A stretch of DNA of 64,000 nt from an uncultured Bacteroidota bacterium (GTDB lineage Bacteria > Bacteroidota > Bacteroidia > Flavobacteriales_F > PHOS-HE28). The first letter of the stretch is position 1; every line of letters starts with the position of its first letter. Both the position numbers and the translations under genes were made by a program. Shown in pieces: positions 52,673 through 60,504 of the stretch. The notes beneath the pieces are model-generated. The model searched no databases. It worked only from the letters and a program-made list of their open reading frames with translations, and was not told the origin of the DNA. Location: positions 1 to 64,000 of the forward strand of contig CADEDY010000003.1 of assembly GCA_902826215.1 (NCBI GenBank), given 5' to 3'.

Positions 52673-54328
52673 TCACTTCCCTACCAAGGTCGGGTCCACC
52701 AAGGTGTACTGGTAACTGGAGCTTCGGTCGAAGGCGCGAACGAGGATGTGTTCGCCGGTTCGGTCCATGAGTGCGCCTGTTGGGCAGGGCACAAGGCCAT
52801 CGGTCAGGAGCACGGCCGTTCCTTGCTGCGTAACCGTGCCGTTGGTGTCCAAGCGGGCCATCTTCAGCACCCCGGCTTCGGCAGGTGCCGCCAGCTTATC
52901 CTTCTTGCCTTTGCTATCGTTCGGGCTATCGGGTGTCATGCCCGAAGCAAGTATCGCATCCAAGCCCTTCGGTGTGTGATCATAGAGCAGGGTCACATCC
53001 TTCGCTCCCATGGTAACGGAAACGCCTTCGTAGGATCGGCCGGCGGTGGTCATGAAGGCACGCTCCAGGATCGTTTGCCATTGCACCGTATCGGCTGTGC
53101 CGATGTTCGTGACGCGGATATCGCCGCACAAGCGACGCATGGCGATGGCACCATCCATTGGCACTTCCAAGGCATCGTCAAGGAAGGTCTCCAACACCAA
53201 CACGCCGTTGTTCCAGTCCGGCATGATACCAATGATCTCGTCCGGCACCTTCGCGGTTCGCGATACGGTGGTCTTCTTCGCGCCGGGATCGATGCTGCCA
53301 TAGGCCATCAACTTCGTTTTGCGAATGGATGCATCGCGTTGATCCACCAACGCTGTGGTCTTCAACTTGGGGGCAAGCGGGTCGAAGGAGATCACCAGCC
53401 CCGGCTGTCCGGTCAAGGCTCCGTAGCGCATGGCGAGTGACACGCGGCCGCTATCCCGTTCGCAAAAGCGTGCGGTGGTCACGAAGTCCTTTTCCACGAG
53501 CAGGTCCTTTACCGTGTTGCCACGATCCGCCAGTGTGCTGAAGTGTAATTCGTGGCAGAGCTTGTCCTTCATCTGTTCTTCCGAGGCGCAGTGGAAGTGG
53601 TAGGCAAGCACATGGATCGTGCCGTCGTTCGACATGCTGATCTGGTGGATGCGACTGCTGGCGTCGGGGTATGGAAATTCCTTCAGTCCGCTCCACAATT
53701 CGTTGAACGACTTGTCCAAGTATGAGAACCAGATCCGCTTGTTGCCTTTGGTGCCGTAAGAGTAATTGCTCAGCAAGTAGTGTTCACCGTCAGGGGAAAT
53801 AGTGATGCGCTCGTTCTGCGCGAATTGCAAGCCTTGGCTCAGCAGGATCGGATCCGGCTGCGGGCGATAGATCAAGGTGTTCGATGGGTCGTTAACGTAA
53901 GGCAATGCGCTGGTCGCGATCCTTCGTAAACCTGTGAGTGTTGGTGCACCGCGATCCGTAACGCTCCCGATCGCATAAGCGTTCTCCTTCTTTCCCGAAG
54001 AAACGAGCAAACAATGCATGCTGCCGTCCACAACGATCGGTGCAACGCCGTTCCAGGTCGCGCCATCGAACGCATGGTCCTTCAAGACCAGCTCGTCGGT
54101 GGGTTTCAACTGTGCATCCAAACGCACCACTTTCGGCACTTGGAGGTCGAGCACGTAGACCAAAGCTGTTCCATCGCCGCTGAGCACGCCATCCACCACA
54201 TTGTGCTGATCACCGAACAGGTTCTTACCCGTGCGTTCGAAGCGTTGGCCTTGCTTCACCATTGCGGACTGGCCGTGGCAAAGGCTTAAGGCGAGTAAAA
54301 GGAGGAGAGAGGTGGAAAGTAGTCGCAT
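52673..54328 (-). CDS. Secreted protein of unknown function, propeller-like
   Basis: A 551-residue protein with signal peptide MRLLSTSLLLLLALSLCHGQ. The body contains repeating strand-turn patterns (for example ITISPDGEHYLLSNYSY and ISMSNDGTIHVLAYHF) of the kind seen in beta-propellers, spread over about residues 40-480. No known domain or T9SS sorting domain is recognised, and no lipoprotein box follows the signal. Gene order: 80 bases after ClC on the same strand and 35 bases before the CHAP-like gene. A loose -7 match (TACTTTCA) lies at 54349-54356. Confidence 0.75.
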   Translation of the reverse strand: MRLLSTSLLLLLALSLCHGQSAMVKQGQRFERTGKNLFGDQHNVVDGVLSGDGTALVYVLDLQVPKVVRLDAQLKPTDELVLKDHAFDGATWNGVAPIVVDGSMHCLLVSSGKKENAYAIGSVTDRGAPTLTGLRRIATSALPYVNDPSNTLIYRPQPDPILLSQGLQFAQNERITISPDGEHYLLSNYSYGTKGNKRIWFSYLDKSFNELWSGLKEFPYPDASSRIHQISMSNDGTIHVLAYHFHCASEEQMKDKLCHELHFSTLADRGNTVKDLLVEKDFVTTARFCERDSGRVSLAMRYGALTGQPGLVISFDPLAPKLKTTALVDQRDASIRKTKLMAYGSIDPGAKKTTVSRTAKVPDEIIGIMPDWNNGVLVLETFLDDALEVPMDGAIAMRRLCGDIRVTNIGTADTVQWQTILERAFMTTAGRSYEGVSVTMGAKDVTLLYDHTPKGLDAILASGMTPDSPNDSKGKKDKLAAPAEAGVLKMARLDTNGTVTQQGTAVLLTDGLVPCPTGALMDRTGEHILVRAFDRSSSYQYTLVDPTLVGK

Positions 54329-54363
54329 TCGCAGTAGGGTCTATTCGGTGAAAGTAGCAAGCA

Positions 54364-54972
54364 TCATTTCGGCAAGCGCAACCAGCCCAGCACGCGTTTG
54401 TTCTCAATGCGCCATTCGCCATCGGTCAGGTCCAGATCGTAGGTTCCACGCGGGCTCCCGGTGTTCTGTTGGATCACTTCCACTTCGCCGTTCTCCACTT
54501 GGCTCACAATGGCGACATGCCCGTATGCATTCCCGCGCCATCCATCCAGCACCACCAGATCACCAACTTCGGGCCGTGTAGCACTCGGGTTCGTGAATTG
54601 GATCAGGCCGCGATCCGCGTTCATCGCACCATCTTCCACACGGGGATCGAAGAGGTCCTTGGCATGACCGTAGCTGTTCGGCATGCGATGCGCGTAGTGC
54701 TCCAAGTAGTAGCGCTTCACGAATTCCACGCATTGGTATCTGAGACCCACGTTGTAGCCGTCCACGACATTCCGGCCACTCACGTTGCCCATGGATCCGT
54801 TGTGATACACGCGCACGTCGTTGAGTGAATCGATGGCTTCTCCCGTCCTCCATGCCTTTGCATGCGGGAGGTTCCCGGTTCGACCGGTCAAAGACCAAAT
54901 GACACCCGAAGTACAACCGACAAGTAGCAGACCGATCAACCATCGTGAACGACGAGAGAGTCGTGACGACAT
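54364..54972 (-). CDS. CHAP-domain amidase/peptidase
   Basis: A 202-residue protein with an N-terminal membrane anchor or signal (residues 10-27; WLIGLLLVGCTSGVIWS). The CHAP-like domain (about 60-200) has the catalytic Cys in RYQCVEFVKRYY and His in GNAYGHVAIVSQV, with a downstream NTG. These resemble cysteine-histidine amidase domains such as the N-terminal part of glutathionylspermidine synthetase and cell-wall hydrolases. It may cut peptidoglycan cross-links or an amide. It lies 4 bases after the nucleoside transporter gene. Confidence 0.85.
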   Translation of the reverse strand: MSSRLSRRSRWLIGLLLVGCTSGVIWSLTGRTGNLPHAKAWRTGEAIDSLNDVRVYHNGSMGNVSGRNVVDGYNVGLRYQCVEFVKRYYLEHYAHRMPNSYGHAKDLFDPRVEDGAMNADRGLIQFTNPSATRPEVGDLVVLDGWRGNAYGHVAIVSQVENGEVEVIQQNTGSPRGTYDLDLTDGEWRIENKRVLGWLRLPK

Positions 54973-54976
54973 GGGA

Positions 54977-56359
54977 TCACACCAGCATCCCGACGATCGT
55001 GGCGCTCAGCAACGAAGCCAACGTTCCACCGAGCAAAGCACGGAAACCGAATTCGCTGAGCCAAGCGCGTTTGCTGGGGGCCAGGGATCCGATGCCTCCG
55101 ATCTGGATGCCGATGCTCGCGAAGTTGGCGAAGCCGCATAGCATGTAGGTGGCCATGATGATGCTGCGTTGGTAGGTGAATGCACCGGTGGCCTTCATGG
55201 TCGCCAGACTTTCGTAGCCCACGAATTCACTGGCGATCACCTTCTGTCCGACGAGTTGTCCGGTGAGGGTGATGTCCTCGCTGGCCACACCGATCAGCCA
55301 CATCAGCGGCGCGAAGAGGTAACCCAGGATGAACTCCAACGAGAGGCCCTTGAAGTTTCCGTTGGACACACTGGCCACCCAAGGGTTGATCCCTGCGAGA
55401 TCACCGATCTTCAAGAAGATGTAGTTGGCCATGGCGATGAAGGCGAAGAAGACCAACAACATGGCGCCCACGTTCGCAGCGAGCTTCAGTCCTTCTGTGG
55501 TTCCGTTGCTCATGGCATCCAAGAAGTTGGAGCCTACGCGTTCCATGCTCACTTCCATCTTCTGCTCGATGGGTTCGGTCTGTGGAAAGAGGATCTTCGC
55601 GACCACCACAGCTCCCGGTGCGGCCATCACGCTTGCGGTCAACAGGTGCTTCGCGAAGAAGAGCCGTTGAACGGGGTCGTCGCCGCCAAGAAAGCCGACG
55701 TATGCAGCAAGCACGCCACCGGCCACGGTCGCCATTCCCGCCGTCATCACGAGGAAGATCTCCGAGCGGTTCATCTTGTCCAAATACGCTTTCACCATCA
55801 GTGGCGCTTCGGTCTGGCCGAGGAAGATGTTGCCCGCAGTACTAAGGCTTTCGGCGCCACTCAACTTCATGGTCTTGTTGAGCGCCCAGGCCAAGGCATA
55901 AACCACTTTCTGGATGACCCCGAGGTAGAACAGCACACTCGTAAGTGCACTGAAGAAGATGATAGTGGGGAGGATCTGTAGCGCGAAGATGAAGCCGACG
56001 CTCTTCACGTTCATCAGGTCACGGAACAGGAACTCGCTGCCGATACGGGTGAAGTCGAGCACCTTCACGAAGATCTTGCCTACGAACTCGAACGCCACTT
56101 GTACGAAGGGTACATAAAGGATCGCCAACGCCAGAACAAGTTGGAACGCAAGCCCGATACCCACCACCTTCCAATCGACGTGCTTGCGTTTGGCACTGAA
56201 GACCCATGCCAATGCCACCACCACGGCAACCCCGAGGACTCCGCGAAAGAGGCTCTCCGCGCTCGCTCCCGTCAATGGTGCCGGGGTGTTCTGGGCCAAC
56301 GCAGGGAAGGGCAGCAACAGCAGTGCAGGGAGGATCGCGCGGAGCGGTCGGTTCGTCAT
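54977..56359 (-). CDS. Concentrative nucleoside transporter (CNT family)
   Basis: A 460-residue inner-membrane protein with about ten transmembrane helices and an N-terminal signal-like segment. Family motifs GQTEAPLMVKAYLD (nucleoside-binding) and CGFANFASIGIQIGG (sodium/substrate site) are present, as is the STAGNIFLG loop. It imports nucleosides by coupling to an ion gradient. The ATG at 56359 (MTNRPLRAILPAL) is chosen over an upstream in-frame start at 56434, whose extra 25 residues do not look like a signal. It heads a two-gene unit with the CHAP-like gene. Confidence 0.92.
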   Translation of the reverse strand: MTNRPLRAILPALLLLPFPALAQNTPAPLTGASAESLFRGVLGVAVVVALAWVFSAKRKHVDWKVVGIGLAFQLVLALAILYVPFVQVAFEFVGKIFVKVLDFTRIGSEFLFRDLMNVKSVGFIFALQILPTIIFFSALTSVLFYLGVIQKVVYALAWALNKTMKLSGAESLSTAGNIFLGQTEAPLMVKAYLDKMNRSEIFLVMTAGMATVAGGVLAAYVGFLGGDDPVQRLFFAKHLLTASVMAAPGAVVVAKILFPQTEPIEQKMEVSMERVGSNFLDAMSNGTTEGLKLAANVGAMLLVFFAFIAMANYIFLKIGDLAGINPWVASVSNGNFKGLSLEFILGYLFAPLMWLIGVASEDITLTGQLVGQKVIASEFVGYESLATMKATGAFTYQRSIIMATYMLCGFANFASIGIQIGGIGSLAPSKRAWLSEFGFRALLGGTLASLLSATIVGMLV

Positions 56360-56430
56360 GTGCTTGGAATGGTGGAGCACGAAGATGACGAACGGGAATG
56401 ACCGGGGCAAGGCCGACCGGTGGCCTCCGA

Positions 56431-57027
56431 TCAATTGGTGCCTTCCCGGCGCTTCAGTTCGTCGCGGAGTTTCGAGGCCCCTTCGTAGTCCTCGTTATCC
56501 AAGGCCTCTTCCAATTTGGTGCGCAATTCCTCCACGGTCATCGATGCGGCGGTCTTGCGTTCGCCTTTGCCTTTCGCCTTGGCGGTTTCTTCCGCTTCCT
56601 CCTCGCTTTCCTCGCCTTCTTCCACCTTCAGACCAGCGGCGCTTAAGATGAATTCGTAGGTGAAGATCGGACAGTCGAACCGCAGGGCCAAGGCGATGGC
56701 ATCACTGCTGCGTGCATCTATCTCCACTTCCCGGTCCTTCAGGGTGAGCACCAGTTTCGCATGGAAGATGCCTTCGACCAGGTCGTTGATGATCACCTCC
56801 TTGAGCGTGATGCCCAAGGTGTCGCTCACGTTCTTGAAGAGGTCGTGGGTGAGGGGCCGCGCCGGTTTGATGTTCTCCACCTGGATCGCGATCGCCTGGG
56901 CTTCGACCCCACCGATGATGATCGGTAGTCGGCGGTCACCTTCCAGCTCCGAGAGGATCAGCGCATAAGCGCCCGCGTGGGTGTGGCTGTACGTGATACG
57001 TAAGAAGCGCAGCTCTACCTTGTCCAT
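56431..57027 (-). CDS. Bifunctional nuclease-family protein (DUF151) with UVR motif
   Basis: A 198-residue protein. The DUF151 domain (about 1-130; LILSELEGDRRLPIIIGGVEAQAIA, PLTHDLFKNV, IDARSSDAIALALRFDCPIF) resembles bifunctional nucleases. A lysine- and glutamate-rich linker then leads to a UVR-type motif (MTVEELRTKLEEALDNEDYE to about 195), as found in UvrB/UvrC. It may cut or bind nucleic acid. The ATG at 57027 is chosen; a -7-like TATCTTCA lies at 57042-57049. Upstream in 57062-57146 is an inverted repeat array. Confidence 0.9.
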   Translation of the reverse strand: MDKVELRFLRITYSHTHAGAYALILSELEGDRRLPIIIGGVEAQAIAIQVENIKPARPLTHDLFKNVSDTLGITLKEVIINDLVEGIFHAKLVLTLKDREVEIDARSSDAIALALRFDCPIFTYEFILSAAGLKVEEGEESEEEAEETAKAKGKGERKTAASMTVEELRTKLEEALDNEDYEGASKLRDELKRREGTN

Positions 57028-57061
57028 GCTTGGCGGGGCGGTGAAGATAAGATATGCTTTG

Positions 57062-57146
57062 GTTGTGGAGTTGGGGGGTGAACGTTGAGATGGTTGGGCG
57101 TTGGGGCCAACGCTCAACAACTTCAACAACTCCCAACCCTCTCAAC
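57062..57146. repeat. GTTG/CAAC short-word inverted repeat array
   Basis: The left half (57062-57104) is rich in GTTG words and the right half (57107-57146) in CAAC words, so the whole forms an imperfect hairpin. The central 12-bp stem (57093-57104 with 57107-57118) has one G-T wobble and a very small loop. It lies after the etfA stop on the minus strand and may be a terminator or a solo element of the kind seen at 43326 and 46453. Confidence 0.7.
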
Positions 57147-57151
57147 AGGGC

Positions 57152-58090
57152 CTACCGGTCCGCATTCAACTTCTTGGCCGCCTCGATCAGTTTGGGCAAC
57201 ACCTCGAAGGCATCACCAACGATCCCATAATCAGCAGCTTTGAAGAAGGGCGCTTCGGGATCCTTGTTGATCACCGCGATCACCTTGCTCTGGTTGACGC
57301 CTGCAAGGTGCTGGATCGCACCGCTGATGCCGATGGCGATGTAGCAGTTCGGGCGGATGGCCACGCCGGTCTGCCCCACGTGCTCGTGGTGTGGACGCCA
57401 GTGCATGTCGGCAACCGGGCGACTGCACGCGGTCGCTCCACCAAGCAGTTGCGCAAGCTCTTCGATCGGGCCCCAATTTTCGGGACCTTTCATGCCACGC
57501 CCTGCGCTTACCACGATCTCCGCTTCGGGCAGTGGAATACCCACGCCGGCTTTGCGCACTTCCTTCACGGTGATGCGCGCTGGACCGAGGTCACCGCTGT
57601 ATTCTTCCACGGCTGCCGTCCCTTCACCCTTGGCGATCGGGATGGAGTTCGGCATCAGACTGATCACTTTCACGGGGCTCGTCACCTCTAGAAAGGCTTG
57701 TGCTTTTCCGCTGAAGACATTGCGCTTGAACGTATTGCCTTCGGGCAGGGCGATCGCACCAGCGACGTGGCCTGCTTTCAATTTCGCGGCAACGCGCGGA
57801 GCAACGGCCTTTCCGGTTCCATCTTGCACGCAAACGATGGTGGTGACACCTTCCTTGGCGGCCACATCAGTCACCAGCTTCGTAAGCTGTTGACCATCCA
57901 CAGCAATGACACCGCGTGCCACGATCACCTTGCTCGCACCTTGCGCACCAAGGCTTTCCAAGTTGCTGCCGTTGCCGAAGGTCACCGCGGTAACAGGGCC
58001 ACCCGCAAGTTTGCTGGCATAGGTCACGGCCTCTTGTGCGGCCTTGGGGAGCTTATCTCCACGGGTATCAATGAATACGATCGTGCTCAT
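57152..58090 (-). CDS. etfA: Electron transfer flavoprotein subunit alpha
   Basis: A 312-residue protein. The C-terminal FAD domain has the family text GVAIRPNCYIAIGISGAIQHLAGVNQSKVIAVINKDPEAPFF with downstream ADYGIVGD. With ETF beta it passes electrons from acyl-CoA dehydrogenases to the quinone pool. The ATG at 58090 is used; a TTG at 58096 is in frame but less likely. It starts 2 bases after the etfB stop, so the pair is cotranscribed. Confidence 0.96.
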   Translation of the reverse strand: MSTIVFIDTRGDKLPKAAQEAVTYASKLAGGPVTAVTFGNGSNLESLGAQGASKVIVARGVIAVDGQQLTKLVTDVAAKEGVTTIVCVQDGTGKAVAPRVAAKLKAGHVAGAIALPEGNTFKRNVFSGKAQAFLEVTSPVKVISLMPNSIPIAKGEGTAAVEEYSGDLGPARITVKEVRKAGVGIPLPEAEIVVSAGRGMKGPENWGPIEELAQLLGGATACSRPVADMHWRPHHEHVGQTGVAIRPNCYIAIGISGAIQHLAGVNQSKVIAVINKDPEAPFFKAADYGIVGDAFEVLPKLIEAAKKLNADR

Positions 58091-58092
58091 GG

Positions 58093-58836
58093 TCAAATGA
58101 CTTTGGCTTCGGTGTGCAACAGTTCGATCAACTTCCCGGCTTCTTCTGCAGGGATCATCTTCACAGCGCCTTTCGGTGGCGGCAGTTCGAAGGACTTGGT
58201 CGTGGCCACGTTGTCCGTAACAGCGGCCGGGATCACCGTCAACGGCTTGGTGCGGGCCGCCATGATACCGCGCATGTTCGGGATACGTTGCTCGGCCATC
58301 CCTTTTGCGGCGCTGAGTGCGAAGGGAAGAGTCACCTCCATCACTTCCACACCACCGGGAACATCGCGTTCCACGGTCGCGGTGGTGCCGTTGAGGTCAA
58401 GCTTGCTGGCCAAGGCGATGTACGGAAGGTCCAACAGCTCAGCCACCATGGCACCTACTTGGCCGCCATTGTGATCGATCGTCTCCTTGCCGGCAAGGAT
58501 CAGGTCGAACCCCTTGTCCTTCGCGTAGGCTGCAACCTGCTCGGCCACTTGCAAGGCCTCGGTGGGCTGCACATCCACTCGCACTGCTTCGTCGGCTCCG
58601 ATCGCCAATCCTTTTCGGATCGTGGCTTCCGTATCGGCGGCCCCCACGGTGATCGTGGTGACGGAACCTGCGCCAACGGCTTCCTTCAACTCCAAAGCAC
58701 GCACCAGTGCATACCATTCATCGTAAGGGTTCACGATGAACGTGACGCCACTGGCATCGAATTGGGTGTTGCCATTGGTGAAGGCGATACGCGCCGTGGT
58801 ATCGGGCACTTGGCTCAGCAGAACGAGGATCTTCAT
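58093..58836 (-). CDS. etfB: Electron transfer flavoprotein subunit beta
   Basis: A 247-residue protein. It begins with KILVLLSQVPDTTARI and contains the family strand patterns and DLILAGKETIDHNGGQVGAM (AMP-binding loop, with GKETID), plus VMEVTLPFALSAAKGMAEQRIPNMRGIMAARTKPL near the end. It is the partner of EtfA at 57152. A -7-like TACTTTCG lies at 58876-58883, 39 bases before the ATG, and the divergent E1 beta gene starts at 58982. Confidence 0.96.
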   Translation of the reverse strand: MKILVLLSQVPDTTARIAFTNGNTQFDASGVTFIVNPYDEWYALVRALELKEAVGAGSVTTITVGAADTEATIRKGLAIGADEAVRVDVQPTEALQVAEQVAAYAKDKGFDLILAGKETIDHNGGQVGAMVAELLDLPYIALASKLDLNGTTATVERDVPGGVEVMEVTLPFALSAAKGMAEQRIPNMRGIMAARTKPLTVIPAAVTDNVATTKSFELPPPKGAVKMIPAEEAGKLIELLHTEAKVI

Positions 58837-58875
58837 CGGAACAGGAACGGTTCAGGTCGTGTGTTGTTCAGGCCG

Positions 58876-58883
58876 CGAAAGTA
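58876..58883 (-). promoter_or_regulatory. Putative -7 element for etfBA
   Basis: On the minus strand TACTTTCG (one change from TAnnTTTG) precedes etfB. Confidence 0.45.
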
Positions 58884-58954
58884 ACCACCCTGAAGCAGTC
58901 CTCCATCCGCAACACGACTTCGCTCCTGCGGAATGCTGCGTTGATGTGGCGTGC

Positions 58955-58962
58955 TACCTTCG
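58955..58962 (+). promoter_or_regulatory. Putative -7 element for E1 beta gene
   Basis: TACCTTCG, one change from TAnnTTTG, lies 19 bases before the ATG at 58982. Confidence 0.45.
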
Positions 58963-58981
58963 TGCCCCATTGAAATAGACC

Positions 58982-59965
58982 ATGCGTACAGTCCAATTCC
59001 GCGAAGCCCTCAACGAGGCGATGAGCGAAGAAATGCGTCGTGATCCCAACGTCTTCCTCATGGGCGAGGAGGTCGCGGAATACGACGGCGCGTACAAAGT
59101 GAGCAAGGGCATGCTGGCCGAGTTCGGCGAAAAGCGCGTGATCGACACACCGATCGCCGAGCTGGGATTCACGGCCATCGGTGTGGGAGCGGCCATGAAC
59201 GGCTTGCGGCCCATCATCGAGTTCATGACCTGGAACTTCGCCGTGCTGGCCAGTGACCAGATCATCAACCACGCCGCTAAGATGTTGCAGATGAGCGGTG
59301 GTCAGTTCAACGTGCCGATCGTCTTCCGCGGGGGCAACGGCAGTGCCGGTCAGTTGGCCGCCACGCACAGCCAGAGCTTCGAGGCCATGTATGCCAATGT
59401 GCCGGGCCTCAAGGTGATCACACCCTACACGGCTTATGATGCCAAGGGTTTGTTGAAGGCTGCCATCCGCGACAACGACCCGGTGCTCTTCATGGAAAGC
59501 GAGCGCATGTACGGTGATAAAGGCGAGATCCCCGATGGTGAGTACCTGTTGCCGATCGGTGTGGCCGACATCAAGCGCGAGGGCAAGGATGTCACCCTCG
59601 TAAGCTTCGGCAAGATGATGAAGGTGGCCTTGGATGCCGCGACCGAATTGGCCAAGGAAGGCATCGATGCCGAGGTGGTCGACCTGCGTACCATCCGTCC
59701 ATTGGACCATGCGACGATCCTGAAGAGCGTGAGGAAGACCAACCGCTTGGTGGTGATCGACGAGAACTGGCCCATCGCCAGCATCAGCAGCGAAGTTGCG
59801 TACCGCGTACAGAAGGATGCCTTCGACTTCTTGGACGCGCCCGTTATTCGCGTGAACCAGGCCGATACGCCCTTGCCTTTCACACCAAGCCTGATCGACG
59901 CTTCGCTACCTAGCGTGGAACGCGTGGTCAAGGCCGTGAAGGAGGTGATGTACGTGGTGAAGTAG
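58982..59965 (+). CDS. pdhB: Pyruvate (2-oxoacid) dehydrogenase E1 component, beta subunit
   Basis: A 327-residue thiamine-diphosphate-dependent subunit. The family text RTVQFREALNEAMSEEM, VFLMGEEVAEYDGAYKVSKGM, DTPIAELGFTAIGVGAAMNGLRPIIEFM and FRGGNGSAGQLAATHSQSFEAM is present, and the C-terminal transketolase-like domain ends VVKAVKEVMYVVK. With an E1 alpha it decarboxylates pyruvate or a branched-chain oxoacid. The alpha subunit and E2 are not in the window; pyruvate is favoured by general similarity but not proven. Confidence 0.93.
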   Translation: MRTVQFREALNEAMSEEMRRDPNVFLMGEEVAEYDGAYKVSKGMLAEFGEKRVIDTPIAELGFTAIGVGAAMNGLRPIIEFMTWNFAVLASDQIINHAAKMLQMSGGQFNVPIVFRGGNGSAGQLAATHSQSFEAMYANVPGLKVITPYTAYDAKGLLKAAIRDNDPVLFMESERMYGDKGEIPDGEYLLPIGVADIKREGKDVTLVSFGKMMKVALDAATELAKEGIDAEVVDLRTIRPLDHATILKSVRKTNRLVVIDENWPIASISSEVAYRVQKDAFDFLDAPVIRVNQADTPLPFTPSLIDASLPSVERVVKAVKEVMYVVK

Positions 59966-60013
59966 GGATAGGTTGAGGGTCCAAGTTGTGTGTTGCAATT
60001 CATTCCATTCAGG

Positions 60014-60352
60014 ATGAATAGACTCTTCCTCTTGCTGGCGTCGATTTTCTGGGTTTCGACTGCTAGTGCCCAGCGTGGTCGTGATCTTGGGTGGGTCCAA
60101 GGTACCGTGGTTGATGCGTCAACGAATGAGGGATTGCCTTTTGTCCGAATCATCTTTTCCAGCTCCACTGGTGCAGATACGACCGTCACCGACTTCGATG
60201 GCTTTTATCTGATCCGCACCCCGAAACGGAAATTGGCATTGCGGTTGGATCATACCGGATACGAGACTTACCGGAGTGAGGTGGATCCGAAGGACAGGAT
60301 CATTTTCCATGACATCGCCTTGTCGTCAGTGAAATTGAAGCTCGGCAATTGA
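60014..60352 (+). CDS. Small secreted CarboxypepD_reg-like protein
   Basis: A 112-residue protein with signal peptide MNRLFLLLASIFWVSTASAQ. The rest is a single CarboxypepD_reg-like beta-sandwich (about 30-105; WVQGTVVDASTNEGLPFVRIIFSSS, TVTDFDGFYLIRTPKRKLALRLDHTGYET). This domain is usually the N-terminal part of TonB receptors; alone it may be a surface or periplasmic accessory. The ATG at 60014 has AGG just upstream; a GTG in-frame at 59990 adds no signal features. The stop lies within a GGCAATTG word repeat that continues to about 60390. Confidence 0.8.
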   Translation: MNRLFLLLASIFWVSTASAQRGRDLGWVQGTVVDASTNEGLPFVRIIFSSSTGADTTVTDFDGFYLIRTPKRKLALRLDHTGYETYRSEVDPKDRIIFHDIALSSVKLKLGN

Positions 60353-60390
60353 CAGAGCAACGGGCAATTGCAGCTTGCCAATTGCTAACT
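60341..60390. repeat. CAATTG-word repeat cluster at gene end
   Basis: GGCAATTG, GGGCAATTG, GCCAATTG and similar words follow each other and pair partly with themselves (CAATTG is palindromic). The stop codon of the small CarboxypepD_reg-like gene falls in it. Weak, but similar in style to the other short-word arrays. Confidence 0.45.
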
Positions 60391-60427
60391 GCATCCTGCC
60401 ATCTCTCCAGAGTTCACAACCGTTTCC

Positions 60428-60435
60428 TATTTTCG
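60428..60435 (+). promoter_or_regulatory. Putative -7 element for membrane pyrophosphatase
   Basis: TATTTTCG, one change from TAnnTTTG, is 69 bases before the ATG at 60505. Confidence 0.4.
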
Positions 60436-60504
60436 CGCCCGCTTTCGTCCAAGGGGGATGGAACGCGCTGAAAGACAAAGACATACACAACACGATAGGA
60501 TAAG

